Positions 33,723 through 43,077 of a stretch of DNA of 64,000 nt are shown here, in pieces (the first letter of the stretch is position 1; the number at the start of each line of letters is the position of its first letter). The notes beneath the pieces were generated by a model. That model saw only the letters and a list, made by a program, of their open reading frames with translations. It was not told where the DNA came from and did not search any database. The stretch spans positions 62,001 through 126,000 of the forward strand of contig JAPPGA010000058.1 of assembly GCA_028821515.1 (NCBI GenBank), in the 5' to 3' direction. Origin of the DNA: Gammaproteobacteria bacterium. GTDB taxonomy: Bacteria > Pseudomonadota > Gammaproteobacteria > Pseudomonadales > Azotimanducaceae. Both the position numbers and the translations under genes were made by a program.

Positions 33723-34625
33723 ATGGTGCTCGTGTCCGGTTCGGTCTCCTATGACATTCTGATCAACGCCGACTGTTCGTTCAGCCAGCTGATCGACAAC
33801 CGTTCAGTGAAGTCCTTGAGCGTCGGATATCCCGTACGTTCACTCAGCATCGGGTTCGGCGGTCCCGCCGCCAACGTGTCCTATCACCTGACAAGGATGG
33901 GCGTTGATGCCGCTCCCGTCGCCGCCGTAGGAGACGACTTCCGACCCTACGGCCAATGGCTGTCGGAATGCGGTGTCGACCAAAGGTTCATCCTGGCCGT
34001 CGAGGGGACGATGACAGCGCGCGCCTTCATCTCCACCGATCGGAACCAGGACCAGCTGATCGGGTTCTTTCCCGGAGCGATGGCGCATGCGATCCGATGT
34101 GACACAGGTGGTCAGCGGGCGGACATCGCCATTGTAGGACCTGACGACCGGGACGCCATGCTTGCAAGACTGCGGCAATTCTCCGCCGCCAACATCCCGA
34201 TACTCTTCGATCCCGGGCAAGCCGTTTCAAGCTTGTCCGGTGGTGACTTGCTCAAGGCCGTCAAGGCGGCTCGATGGATGGCCGTCAACGAATTCGAGCA
34301 GGGATGGATCGAAACGAAGACGGGAACCCGTATCGAGGCTCTCGCGGAAGACCTCGAGGCCCTGATCGTCACCTTGGGAGGCAGAGGTTCCAAGTTGCTC
34401 ACCCGCCGCGCGGTCGAGTATGTGGAACCGGCAAGGGTTGACCAACCCGTCGATCCCACCGGCTGCGGAGACGCCTACAGGGCCGGACTCGTTGCCGGAA
34501 TCCTCTCGCGACGATCCCTGGCCGATGCCATGAAAATGGCAAGCCGAGCGGCAGCCGAAACGCTCGAAGTCCTGGGCGCCCAGGGCAAACTGCTTGATCC
34601 CTCCAGATTGGCGCCCGTCTGGTAG
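33723..34625 (+). CDS. PfkB-family kinase, adenosine-kinase-like
   Basis: Ribokinase/PfkB-fold kinase, 300 aa from the ATG at 33723 (a TTG 18 bases upstream is possible). Motifs: SGSVSYDILI at the N-terminus, the substrate-domain GFGGPAANVSYHLTRMG, IGFFPGAMAHA, FDPGQAVSSLSGGDLLKA and the anion-hole/catalytic DPTGCGDAYRAG (Asp250). The order and wording resemble bacterial adenosine kinase (FYPGAM, NDPEAM and DPSQQL-type blocks) more than ribokinase. It would phosphorylate adenosine to AMP, which AMP nucleosidase could then split. Ribose or another nucleoside remains possible as substrate. Confidence 0.8.
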   Translation: MVLVSGSVSYDILINADCSFSQLIDNRSVKSLSVGYPVRSLSIGFGGPAANVSYHLTRMGVDAAPVAAVGDDFRPYGQWLSECGVDQRFILAVEGTMTARAFISTDRNQDQLIGFFPGAMAHAIRCDTGGQRADIAIVGPDDRDAMLARLRQFSAANIPILFDPGQAVSSLSGGDLLKAVKAARWMAVNEFEQGWIETKTGTRIEALAEDLEALIVTLGGRGSKLLTRRAVEYVEPARVDQPVDPTGCGDAYRAGLVAGILSRRSLADAMKMASRAAAETLEVLGAQGKLLDPSRLAPVW

Positions 34626-34837
34626 CCAGGCCGAAGCAACCAGGTGCTTCGTTCACGTGGCGTGGCGAACCGATGCCTCAAACCGTTCCTTCGCACCCGC
34701 GATGACCGCCCGGCGATGCCCCCATTGGGACGCAAGACGTTCCTGGAACTCGAGCAATCTCCCCGAGGCCACCTAAACGTTGATCGGGGTTTGACCGCAA
34801 GCTTCCTTCAGCTCCAAGTCCCCGAATAGTCCTTCTG

Positions 34838-34867
34838 TTGTTGAGGACCTTGGTTCTGTTGTATAGT
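34838..34867 (+). promoter_or_regulatory. Predicted promoter of the purine-regulon TonB receptor
   Basis: TTGTTG (34838-34843) and TATAGT (34862-34867) are separated by 18 bases, with the -10 matching consensus at five of six positions. The operator begins 13 bases after the -10 box, so it would sit at about +7 to +20. The rest of the 285-base gap from the kinase shows a weak operator-like sequence near 34773 (CTAAACGTTGAT) and no gene. Confidence 0.5.
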
Positions 34868-34880
34868 CGCCTCGGGAAAG

Positions 34881-34894
34881 GTTAAACGTTTCAT
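34881..34894. promoter_or_regulatory. LacI-type operator upstream of the TonB receptor (site B)
   Basis: GTTAAACGTTTCAT: 13 bases identical to site A, with central CG symmetry. It lies just downstream of the predicted -10 box and 17 bases before the receptor start codon, where bound repressor would block early elongation. This is the main evidence that the receptor belongs with the purine operon. Confidence 0.72.
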
Positions 34895-34911
34895 TAAAAA
34901 AGGGGGAATCC

Positions 34912-37299
34912 ATGAACGGTTGCCGCCACCAGCATCCCTTCACGCTCTGTCTGCTCTCTGGAGTGGTGATGGCCTCGATCGTCTGCCAGGCGCAAGAACA
35001 AGAACAACAACAAGAAGCCGAAGACGATGCGCTTGTCGAAGAAATACTCGTACTCGGGCTGGCGGACCGATTCAGCAGCGGTGTTGGCCGGGCGGAGTAT
35101 CGCGTAGGCAAGGAGGACGTCCGGCAAAGGCCGGCCGGATCCGAAATTACCCAGTCCCTCGTCAAGGTGCCCGGGGTCCAGGTCTCGACGGGAGATTCGC
35201 GCGGGGGGAGCTTCTCCTTCGAACTCTACCTCCGTGGATTGAACGACCAGCAGATCGGGCTTTCCGTCGATGGAGTTCCTACCGGTGACGCCCGGTTCAA
35301 CGGCGGTTCTCCGCCCAATCGGTTCGTCGATGGTTTCAACGTCTCGCAGATCGTCGTCTCGCAGAGTTCCGGCGAAATCGGATCTCCGTCGCGCTCCGCA
35401 TTGGGTGGTTTCATCGATTTCGTTACCGATGCTCCCGCACAGGACTTCGGCCTCAATCTCGAGGCGGGAGTCGGAAGCGAACAATACGGCCGCTACGCAG
35501 TTCGAATCGATACAGGCGAGATCGCTGACGGCCTCTCTGCGTACGCGAGCTATTCCTACCAGGCCAACGACATCTTTGCCGGACCCAATCATCGGGATCG
35601 ACAGCGCGATCATGTGGATCTCAAGCTGCAGAAAGACTTCGCCAATGGTGTCAGGGTCGCATACCGGTCGAGCTTCAACGAACTTGAAGACAACGACTTC
35701 GGCATCGTGTCGTTCGGAGATTTCCAGAACGACCCGAGGAGCGACACGGTCAACGATTTCTTTGCAGGTGATCCGTCGATCGATGGCGGTTTCACCGGAT
35801 TCGGAGGTGCCCTGGGCGGTACACGCGAAGACAAGCTTCACTACGTCAAGGCTACTCTTCCCATGGCCAGCAATCTGACGCTGTCCATAACTCCCTACTG
35901 GCACTCTCTGCGAGGCGAATCCCTGGCCTACCAGACACAGGCACGAATCACCGCATCCGGCGACCCCCGGGACCAGAATGTCAGCACAATCCGCACCGAG
36001 AACGGAACAAGGGTTGCCGACCTGCGAATTACGCCGCGCAACCGGGACCGGTCGGGCGTAACTGCCGAATTGGAGGTCACGCAAGTCGCGGATGCTCTCG
36101 ATATCCGCGCGGGCGTCTGGTTCGAGAATGACGAGACCAACGAGGACCGCAACTTCTACCGGGTAAACAACGCCGCAACCGGAATCGACTTTTCACGCAA
36201 CGCGCTGAACTACATCCAGTACGAACGCGATGTAGCGACGGATACGGCGTACTACTACCTTGCAGGCAGCTGGACGGTGAGCGCCGATCTGTCGCTGAAT
36301 CTCGGTATTACAAGGCACGACCTCGAATACGACTATCGCTCCCCGATCGAATTCTCCGGAAACAACATCATCGACGCCGAGACCGAAGACGTGGACATCA
36401 AGTTTGGCGGCGTCTACCGATTGACTGGCGACTGGGAAGCATTCGTTGGCTATTCCGAGAACTTCGGCGGGATCTTTGAAGATACTTTCCTCGGTTCCTC
36501 GGACGCAATCGACACCGACGTAGTCAAGCCCGAGACCTCCGAGAACTTCGACATTGGCCTTCGTTACGTGACCGACAATGTAGCGGTCTCCTTGCAGGCC
36601 TACGTGATCGATTTCGACAACCGCCTGACAACAGGTCCCAATGATATCGATCCGGCTCGAATCGCCGACGTGATCAACGGCAACTCATCCACGCAGGTGA
36701 TCAACCAGGGCGGCATCAGGAGCACGGGATTCGAGGTGACCGCGGCCGTGCTCGCCGGGATATTCGACCTCTATGGCATTTACGCCCACCGGGCGTCGGA
36801 ATGGCAGGAGGACGATCCTTCGCAGGGAATTCGAAAGGGCGACCAGGTGCAGGATATTGCCAAACGCAGCCTGTTCGGAGAGATTGGATGGCGGCCCTCG
36901 GACAGCTTCAGGGCGGCCTTGAACGTCCAGTACACGGGCGAGCGAACCGGCGGCAACATATTCGTACCGGGCTTCTGCAACCGCTTTTTCTGCTTCGACG
37001 GGGCCGGAAACGGAGTCAATCCCCTCCAATTCCTGGAGTCCCAACAGTTGGACACCCACTGGATCGTGAACTTCCTGGCGAGCTACGACCTGGTCGGCAT
37101 CGCCGGATTTGAGGGACTGACCCTGCAACTCAATATTGACAATCTGCTCGACGAGGAATTCATCGGCGCAGTGACCGGGGCCACGTCAACACTCCCGGAA
37201 TTCGGTGTCATAGGGGGCCTGACGGCTGAATCGGCGCTGGATCGTTACTTCATAGGTCATCCGAGGACAGCAACGCTCTCGGTTCGCGCGACTTTCTGA
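34912..37299 (+). CDS. TonB-dependent receptor, probable purine-compound importer
   Basis: Outer-membrane TBDT of 795 aa without an STN domain. A signal peptide (about residues 1-27) is followed by a TonB-box-like VEEILVLGLADRF, the plug (AGSEITQSLVKVPGVQVSTG, GLNDQQIGLSVDGVPTGDAR) and a barrel with a late Cys pair (FCNRFFCFDG) in an extracellular loop. The C-terminal strand ends in aromatic F. AGGGGGA precedes the ATG. It carries the same operator as the purine operon, so I infer a nucleoside, nucleobase, urate or ureide ligand. It is monocistronic and convergent with the MFS-PlsC gene. Confidence 0.88.
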   Translation: MNGCRHQHPFTLCLLSGVVMASIVCQAQEQEQQQEAEDDALVEEILVLGLADRFSSGVGRAEYRVGKEDVRQRPAGSEITQSLVKVPGVQVSTGDSRGGSFSFELYLRGLNDQQIGLSVDGVPTGDARFNGGSPPNRFVDGFNVSQIVVSQSSGEIGSPSRSALGGFIDFVTDAPAQDFGLNLEAGVGSEQYGRYAVRIDTGEIADGLSAYASYSYQANDIFAGPNHRDRQRDHVDLKLQKDFANGVRVAYRSSFNELEDNDFGIVSFGDFQNDPRSDTVNDFFAGDPSIDGGFTGFGGALGGTREDKLHYVKATLPMASNLTLSITPYWHSLRGESLAYQTQARITASGDPRDQNVSTIRTENGTRVADLRITPRNRDRSGVTAELEVTQVADALDIRAGVWFENDETNEDRNFYRVNNAATGIDFSRNALNYIQYERDVATDTAYYYLAGSWTVSADLSLNLGITRHDLEYDYRSPIEFSGNNIIDAETEDVDIKFGGVYRLTGDWEAFVGYSENFGGIFEDTFLGSSDAIDTDVVKPETSENFDIGLRYVTDNVAVSLQAYVIDFDNRLTTGPNDIDPARIADVINGNSSTQVINQGGIRSTGFEVTAAVLAGIFDLYGIYAHRASEWQEDDPSQGIRKGDQVQDIAKRSLFGEIGWRPSDSFRAALNVQYTGERTGGNIFVPGFCNRFFCFDGAGNGVNPLQFLESQQLDTHWIVNFLASYDLVGIAGFEGLTLQLNIDNLLDEEFIGAVTGATSTLPEFGVIGGLTAESALDRYFIGHPRTATLSVRATF

Positions 37300-37337
37300 C
37301 ATCCAGGGGCTTGAACGGTACCCGCTGCCGCGGGAGC

Positions 37338-39251
37338 TCAGGCGAACTCGCCGCGTAGCGCCGACACCTTCTCGCGCAGTTCGCTGGCGCTGGCCTGCGG
37401 TGCGACCAGGTCCCCGGCGACTATCTCCACGCGGCTCCAGAAGCGTTTCGGATCCCGGAAAATGCCCCCGTGGTGGCTGAAGAAACTGCCCCAGAGCCCG
37501 CGCAGCGCCATGGGCACCACGGGCACCGGGGTTTCCTGCAGGATGCGCTCGATGCCGGGCCGGAACGCGTCGATCTTCCCGTCGTGGGTGAGCTTGCCCT
37601 CGGGGAATATGCATAGCAGGTCGCCGTCAGCCAAACCTTCGCGAATCTCGCGGAAGGCCTCCTCGTAAGCGGCCTCGTCCATGCTGCGGCCGACGATGGG
37701 AATGGCCCGACCGGTGCGGAACACGAAGTTCAGCACGGGCTTTTCATAGATCGGCTTGAACATGATGAAGCGGATAGGACGCCGCACGGCGCCGGCGAGC
37801 AGCAGCGCGTCCACGTAACTCACGTGGTTGCAGACGATGATGGCGCCGCCTTTCTCGGGAATGCACTCGAGCCCGCGGTGGGTCACGCGGTACATGGTGT
37901 GCGACAGGAGCCACACGATGAAGCGCATGGAGAACTCCGGAACCTGGTTGAAGATATAGACGGCGACGCCGATGTTGATCACCGCCATCAGCAGGAAAAG
38001 TTCCGGAATCGTTCGGTCCAGCACCGTGAGCCAGACGATGGCGAACACCGCGCCGACTACCATGAACGCGGAATTGAGGATGTTCGCCGCCGCGATAATG
38101 CGCGCGCGGCGTGCCTCCGGCGTGCGCGCCTGGATGAACGCCATCAAGGGCACCACGTACATGCCGCCGAAGATGCCGGTCAGCAGCAGTCCGAACAGCA
38201 CGCGGATGCTCCCGTCGCCCGCCAGGAAGGCCCAGATATCGCGTTGGCCGACGGCGTCGATCGCCGTGATGGAGAAGTAGACTTCGATGCCCGTGACGCT
38301 GATGCCGAATGCCGCGAACGGTACCAGGCCGATCTCGATCCTGCGCCCGGACATGCGTTCGCAGAGCAGCGACCCGGTGCCTATGGCGACGGTGAATACG
38401 GCGAGGATGAGGGTCACCACGATCTGGCTTCCCGCGAGGTAGTCCTGCGTGAGATTCGGGATCTGCGCCAGGTAGACACCCCCGATGAGCCAGAACCAGG
38501 AAATGCCGAGGATTGAGAGAAAGACTGCCCGGTTCTTCAGCGCAAGCCCGATCAGGCGCGCGGTGGCGGTGAACAGGTTCCAGTTCACGGGCTGTTCCGG
38601 CGCGCTCGCGGGAGCGACGGGGATGTACCAGCTCGCGAGCCAGCCGACCGCGGCCACCGCCAGCACGAGCACGAACAACCATGCCGAGACCTGGTCCATG
38701 CCGCCGATGATGGCGCCGAAGATCGTGCCGAGAAGGATCGCGACGAACGTGCCCATCTCGATCATGGCATTGCCGCCAACAAGCTCTGTCTGGTGCAGGT
38801 GTTGCGGCAGGATCGAGAACTTGAGCGGGCCGAAGAAAGTCGACTGCAAGCCGAACAGGAACAGCACGACCAGCATCAGCGCGAGGTTGTTGAAATAGAG
38901 GGATACGCCGGCGAGGAATGCGACGCAGATCTCGCTGATCTTCACGAAACGGATCAGCCGGGACTTTTCGTACTTGTCGGACAGTTCTCCGGCGGTCGCC
39001 GAGAACAGGAAGAACGGCAGCACGAAGAGCGCTGCGGCGGCGTTGACCGCGAGGTCTGAACTGTCCTCGGCGACCAGTCCGCCATAGACGAACAGGATCA
39101 TCAACGCGGCCTTGAACAGATTGTCGTTGAACGCGCCCAGGAACTGGGTCACGAACAGCGGCAGCAACCGCCGTGAGGCAAGCAGTTGGAACTGGGTGAG
39201 GCGTTCGCCTGTCAGTTCAGGCGCCGCCGTCTTGTCAGCATCGTCCTGCAT
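37338..39251 (-). CDS. MFS transporter-PlsC acyltransferase fusion (LplT/Aas-like)
   Basis: Two-domain membrane protein of 637 aa. Residues about 25-415 are an LplT-like MFS module (LFVTQFLGAFNDNLFKAALM, FFGPLKFSILPQHL), which in relatives flips lysophospholipids across the inner membrane. Residues about 425-637 are a PlsC acyltransferase with NHVSYVD (the HX4D catalytic motif) and IFPEGKLTHDG. It should re-acylate imported lysophospholipid or acylate 1-acylglycerol-3-phosphate. The acyl-ACP synthetase domain found in longer LplT-Aas fusions is missing, so acyl groups must come from ACP or CoA donors made elsewhere. Confidence 0.88.
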   Translation of the reverse strand: MQDDADKTAAPELTGERLTQFQLLASRRLLPLFVTQFLGAFNDNLFKAALMILFVYGGLVAEDSSDLAVNAAAALFVLPFFLFSATAGELSDKYEKSRLIRFVKISEICVAFLAGVSLYFNNLALMLVVLFLFGLQSTFFGPLKFSILPQHLHQTELVGGNAMIEMGTFVAILLGTIFGAIIGGMDQVSAWLFVLVLAVAAVGWLASWYIPVAPASAPEQPVNWNLFTATARLIGLALKNRAVFLSILGISWFWLIGGVYLAQIPNLTQDYLAGSQIVVTLILAVFTVAIGTGSLLCERMSGRRIEIGLVPFAAFGISVTGIEVYFSITAIDAVGQRDIWAFLAGDGSIRVLFGLLLTGIFGGMYVVPLMAFIQARTPEARRARIIAAANILNSAFMVVGAVFAIVWLTVLDRTIPELFLLMAVINIGVAVYIFNQVPEFSMRFIVWLLSHTMYRVTHRGLECIPEKGGAIIVCNHVSYVDALLLAGAVRRPIRFIMFKPIYEKPVLNFVFRTGRAIPIVGRSMDEAAYEEAFREIREGLADGDLLCIFPEGKLTHDGKIDAFRPGIERILQETPVPVVPMALRGLWGSFFSHHGGIFRDPKRFWSRVEIVAGDLVAPQASASELREKVSALRGEFA

Positions 39252-39388
39252 TGGTCCTCACTGAGAGCGTCAGGCCGGAGTTTGCGGTGATATGGAGCGC
39301 GCGTAAAGTGAGGGTTCTCGACAAACCACGCGGCGAGACGTAAGTTCAAACGAGCACGTCAACGAACCAGCGGCGACCCGGACGAACG

Positions 39389-39865
39389 ATGGGAACTGAA
39401 GCAAAGGACGCGAGCCCGGAACCGGCAGTGTTCCGCACGACGTTTGGGTTCCAGGTCTTTGTGACACTGGCCGTTGTCTGTATGAACCTCTTCATTGTCA
39501 CCCAGTTTCCTCCACTCGATGGAGTGTCCTTTGCGATCCTGGCCTTGTCTGTTGCTTCGGTGATCCTCATGGTCTATTCCATGCTGAGCACGAAATACCG
39601 GGTTGTGGACGGTGTCCTCCACCTGCACCAGGGACCGTTTAGCCGAAGCGTCGATCTCAAGTCGATCTCCAGGATACGAGTGGGAGGCACGCTGTTCCGA
39701 GGCACGCTGTACGGACTGGGTATACGCGGAGGAGTCAGCATCTACTACAGCCTTGGCGTGTACAGAGACCGCGTGGTGGTCGTCACGCCCAAATATGTCG
39801 ATGGCTTCCTGGCAGCCATCGGTGCCCGCCGCACCGAGTCGGGTGATGTCGAGATTGCGCGATAG
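39389..39865 (+). CDS. Small membrane protein with bacterial PH-like domain
   Basis: Protein of 158 aa with two N-terminal membrane helices (about residues 20-38 and 47-66, FVTLAVVCMNLFIV and ILALSVASVILMVYSML) and a C-terminal SunI/YyaB-type bacterial pleckstrin-homology domain: YRVVDGVLHLHQGPF, ISRIRVGG, then DRVVVVTPKYVDGFLAAIG, the usual final strand-helix. Function is unknown. It lies 12 bases upstream of the phytanoyl-CoA dioxygenase gene, so the two may be co-transcribed. Confidence 0.65.
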   Translation: MGTEAKDASPEPAVFRTTFGFQVFVTLAVVCMNLFIVTQFPPLDGVSFAILALSVASVILMVYSMLSTKYRVVDGVLHLHQGPFSRSVDLKSISRIRVGGTLFRGTLYGLGIRGGVSIYYSLGVYRDRVVVVTPKYVDGFLAAIGARRTESGDVEIAR

Positions 39866-39877
39866 CAGATCCCTGAC

Positions 39878-40756
39878 GTGCTGAAGATAACCGAGGCTCA
39901 CGCTGCCCATTACCGGGATCACGGCTATGCGATCGTCGAGAACTTCCTCGAACAGGAGGAACTGGATGACGCGTTGGAGGAACTGCGCGGAATCCTGCCG
40001 GGCTGGGTGGAGTACTGTGAGGACCCGACGCGGCCCACGCCGGTGCACCCGCCGGAGGCCCGTGCGTCGACCACGGTGTTCCCCTACCGGGGCGACCGCC
40101 TCAATGCCATCACGATGCATCCGGAACTGCGCCGTTTCGCCGCCGGGAACATCGGTCACGACGATATCTATTGCGAACAGTCGCACCTGCACGCCAAGTA
40201 CAAGGGGTCGGATCAGGACAGGGACCAGGTCATGCACTGCGACTTCATAAACCACACGCTCGCCTATCCCCCGATGCGCCCGGAATACTGGCAGACGGCC
40301 TATCTGGTCTACTACACGGACGTGACGGCAGACCTCGCCCCCACCGCCGTATGTTCCTGGCGTCACTACCCGGAGAGGGTCCGCTGGCCGAATCACTACA
40401 CCCGGGAAGAGCGTCCGGAGATCTACGACAACGAGCGCAAGATCATCGTCCCGGCGGGGGCGCTATTCATCTACAGCATGCGAACGTTCCATCGGGGCAC
40501 GCCATTCAGGGCCGTCGGCGGGCGCATTGCACAGTTCATCACCTACGCCCCGGCCGCGTGGAAGTGGCTTGGGATCGTGGGCTGGTCGGTGCAGGCCAAG
40601 CTGCCCGAATTCCAGCAGTGGATAGAAAAGGCCACGCCGGCCGAACGCGAACTGCTGGGCTTCCCGCCGCCGAAACACCCCTACTGGACCGAGGAGACCA
40701 TTGCGGGCGTCAGCGCAAGGTACCCGGGGATGGACATGGCGCCGTATCGGGGGTGA
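39878..40756 (+). CDS. Phytanoyl-CoA dioxygenase (PhyH) family protein
   Basis: Fe(II)/2-oxoglutarate-dependent oxygenase of 292 aa from a GTG start. The iron facial triad is visible: VMHCDF gives His120 and Asp122, and [15 protein letters not shown] gives the distal His (about 207) and the 2-oxoglutarate-binding Arg. The N-terminus [14 protein letters not shown] is typical. The substrate is unknown; bacterial relatives hydroxylate many small molecules and the neighbours give no lead. Confidence 0.85.
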   Translation: MLKITEAHAAHYRDHGYAIVENFLEQEELDDALEELRGILPGWVEYCEDPTRPTPVHPPEARASTTVFPYRGDRLNAITMHPELRRFAAGNIGHDDIYCEQSHLHAKYKGSDQDRDQVMHCDFINHTLAYPPMRPEYWQTAYLVYYTDVTADLAPTAVCSWRHYPERVRWPNHYTREERPEIYDNERKIIVPAGALFIYSMRTFHRGTPFRAVGGRIAQFITYAPAAWKWLGIVGWSVQAKLPEFQQWIEKATPAERELLGFPPPKHPYWTEETIAGVSARYPGMDMAPYRG

Positions 40757-40786
40757 CCCGCCCATCCTCGAATGTACTGGAAGACG

Positions 40787-40810
40787 CCGTCGCGCGCTTC
40801 AGCGCGACGG
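40787..40810. terminator. Hairpin between convergent genes, possible bidirectional terminator
   Basis: Perfect nine-base stem CCGTCGCGC / GCGCGACGG with loop GCTTCA, lying between the PhyH stop (40756) and the hppA stop (40815). Neither side has a U-tract, so it may act with Rho or as a 3'-end stabiliser. Confidence 0.4.
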
Positions 40811-40814
40811 GCAC

Positions 40815-42851
40815 TTACAGCAGCGGCGCGATGACCAGGCTGACGATCGCCATGACGTTGATCAGGATGTTCATGCTCGGCCCGGAGGTGTCCTTGAACG
40901 GGTCTCCGACCGTGTCGCCGACCACCGTCGCGGCGTGAACTTCCGATCCCTTGCCGCCGAGATTGCCTTTCTCGACGAACTTCTTCGCGTTGTCCCAGGC
41001 GCCGCCGGCGTTGGCCATGGTGAGCGCCATCAACACGCATCCCAACAGCGCCCCGCCGAGCGCCCCGCCCAGCGCTTCCGCGCTGATGCCGAAGCCGATG
41101 ACCGGCGGCACGGCGACCGCTATGGCGCCGGGTAACAGCATGCGCTTGAGCGCGGCGGATGTCGCGATATCGATGCACTTGGCGTTGTCGGGCTCCGCGG
41201 TGCCTTCGATCAGGCCCGGAATTTCCCGGAACTGCCGCCGGATCTCCTGAATCATGTCCATGGCGGCGTCGCCCACCGAGGTCATGGTGATGGAAGCGAT
41301 GAGGAACGGGATAATGCCGCCGAGGAAGAGTCCGATCAGCACTTCGGGATTGCCGATATGCAATGAAAAGTCACCGCCGCGGTTGTAGGCGACGGTCTCG
41401 ACGAACGCGGCGATGATGGCGAGTGCCGCGAGCGCGGCGGCGCCGATGGCGAATCCCTTGCCCATGGCGGCGGTGGTGTTGCCGAGTTCGTCCAGCGAGT
41501 CTGTTATGGCGCGGGTGTCTTCCCCCAGGCCCGCCATTTCCGCGATGCCGCCGGCGTTGTCCGCGACGGGGCCGTAGGCGTCCACTGCCATGGTCATGCC
41601 GACGGTGGCGAGCAGTCCCACAGCGGCGATGCCGACGCCGTATAGACCAGCCAATGAAGTCGAGACGAAGATGATCCCGCAGATGGCAAGCAGCGGTACG
41701 ACGACGGACTGCATGCCCACCGCCAGGCCCGTGATCATGACCGTAGCCGGACCGGTTTCCCCCGCCTTCGCGATCCGCTCGATGGGTTTCGACGACGTGT
41801 AGTACTCGGTGGTGAGACCGATGATGATGCCGCCTGCGGCACCGGCTACCACGGACCACCAGATCGCGGTCGAAACGTCGAGAAGTTCGGTGATGACGAA
41901 AAACGCTGCGACGACGAACATGACTGGAGAGACCATCATCCCGATTCGCAATGCGAGTGCTGCGTTCGAGGAGGAGCGGCTGCGCACGATGCCGATGCCG
42001 ATGATCGAGCAGATGAGGCCAGTGGAGGCGAGTGCCAGCGGCAGGAACATGAGCGCTGCGCGGGCGTCAGCTTCCGCCAGACCCGTGGTCAGGTTGTCGA
42101 GCGTCATCAGGCCAAGGGTCGCCGCGATGGCGATGGACGCGATCATGGCCCCGCAATAGGACTCGAAGATGTCGGAGCCCATGCCGGCGATGTCGCCGAC
42201 GTTATCGCCGACGTTGTCCGCGATAACCCCGGGGTTGCGAGGATCGTCTTCCGGAATGCCCTGTTCGAGCTTGCCGACTAGGTCCGCGCCGACGTCGGCG
42301 CTCTTGGTGTAGATCCCACCGCCGACCCGGGAGAACAGCGCCACGCTCGAGGCGCCCATGCCGAAACCGTGGATGTGGTGTGCCGTATGCGGATCGCCGC
42401 CGAAGAAGTAGTAGGCGAGACCCAGGCCCAGAAGGCCGAGCGAAGCCACGGCCAAGCCCATGATGGAGCCGCCGAAGAAAGCGACGGAGAGCGCCGCCGG
42501 CGCGCCCTGCGTATGCGCTGCGGTGGTGGTGCGCACGTTGGCCTTGGTGGCGGTGTACATGCCGATCCAGCCGGCGCCGGCTGACGACAGCGCACCGAGA
42601 ATGAACGCGAAGACGGTCTGCTGGCCAAGGCCGGGTGACAGGTACAGGATGACGATGAGAACCGCGGCGAAGAGCGCGAGCATCAGGTACTCCCGGCGCA
42701 TGAACACCATGGCGCCGGAGTGGATCTGATCTGCTATTTTTCGGACGTTGTCCTCGCCTTCGGCGTAGCGCTTGACGAGCGCATAGACGATGAAGGCGCA
42801 GGCAAGCCCGAAAAGGCCTAGTACGGGCGGTAGGATCGTTTGCTCCAGCAT
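40815..42851 (-). CDS. hppA: Membrane-bound pyrophosphatase, K+-dependent type
   Basis: Ion-pumping pyrophosphatase of 678 aa from the ATG at 42851 (MLEQTILPP), with about 16 membrane helices. The pyrophosphate-binding loop appears as [16 protein letters not shown] and DNVGDNVGD, and the C-terminal acidic motif as [13 protein letters not shown]. In the cation-selectivity segment the sequence is [14 protein letters not shown]: Ala and Gly at the two diagnostic positions mark the K+-dependent subfamily rather than the K+-independent one (GNTTKAxTKG). Whether it pumps H+ or Na+ cannot be settled by eye. A longer start at 42962 adds residues foreign to the family. Confidence 0.94.
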   Translation of the reverse strand: MLEQTILPPVLGLFGLACAFIVYALVKRYAEGEDNVRKIADQIHSGAMVFMRREYLMLALFAAVLIVILYLSPGLGQQTVFAFILGALSSAGAGWIGMYTATKANVRTTTAAHTQGAPAALSVAFFGGSIMGLAVASLGLLGLGLAYYFFGGDPHTAHHIHGFGMGASSVALFSRVGGGIYTKSADVGADLVGKLEQGIPEDDPRNPGVIADNVGDNVGDIAGMGSDIFESYCGAMIASIAIAATLGLMTLDNLTTGLAEADARAALMFLPLALASTGLICSIIGIGIVRSRSSSNAALALRIGMMVSPVMFVVAAFFVITELLDVSTAIWWSVVAGAAGGIIIGLTTEYYTSSKPIERIAKAGETGPATVMITGLAVGMQSVVVPLLAICGIIFVSTSLAGLYGVGIAAVGLLATVGMTMAVDAYGPVADNAGGIAEMAGLGEDTRAITDSLDELGNTTAAMGKGFAIGAAALAALAIIAAFVETVAYNRGGDFSLHIGNPEVLIGLFLGGIIPFLIASITMTSVGDAAMDMIQEIRRQFREIPGLIEGTAEPDNAKCIDIATSAALKRMLLPGAIAVAVPPVIGFGISAEALGGALGGALLGCVLMALTMANAGGAWDNAKKFVEKGNLGGKGSEVHAATVVGDTVGDPFKDTSGPSMNILINVMAIVSLVIAPLL

Positions 42852-42992
42852 GGGTTCCCTTAATTGTTGGCTCTTTGCAATGGACCCCTTGCGGCCCGCC
42901 GACTCGGGACCGTGCCGCGTGCGGCGATGGCGAACCGAGAGCGTCGCGCCGCTCGGGCGCACAGTTCATCGCAAAGGGTCGATTGGCCGCGC

Positions 42993-43020
42993 ATGATACC
43001 GAAGGCGAACTCTCGAACAA
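42993..43020 (-). promoter_or_regulatory. Predicted promoter of hppA
   Basis: On the minus strand TTGTTC (43020-43015) and TATCAT (42998-42993) are 16 bases apart, about 140 bases before the hppA start. No other structure is evident in the 226-base gap to the DUF2333 stop. Confidence 0.4.
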
Positions 43021-43077
43021 GCGCCCGGCAGCTCCAATCCTCACATTCGAGGAGGAGTCCTGGTCTGTACTTCCCGG

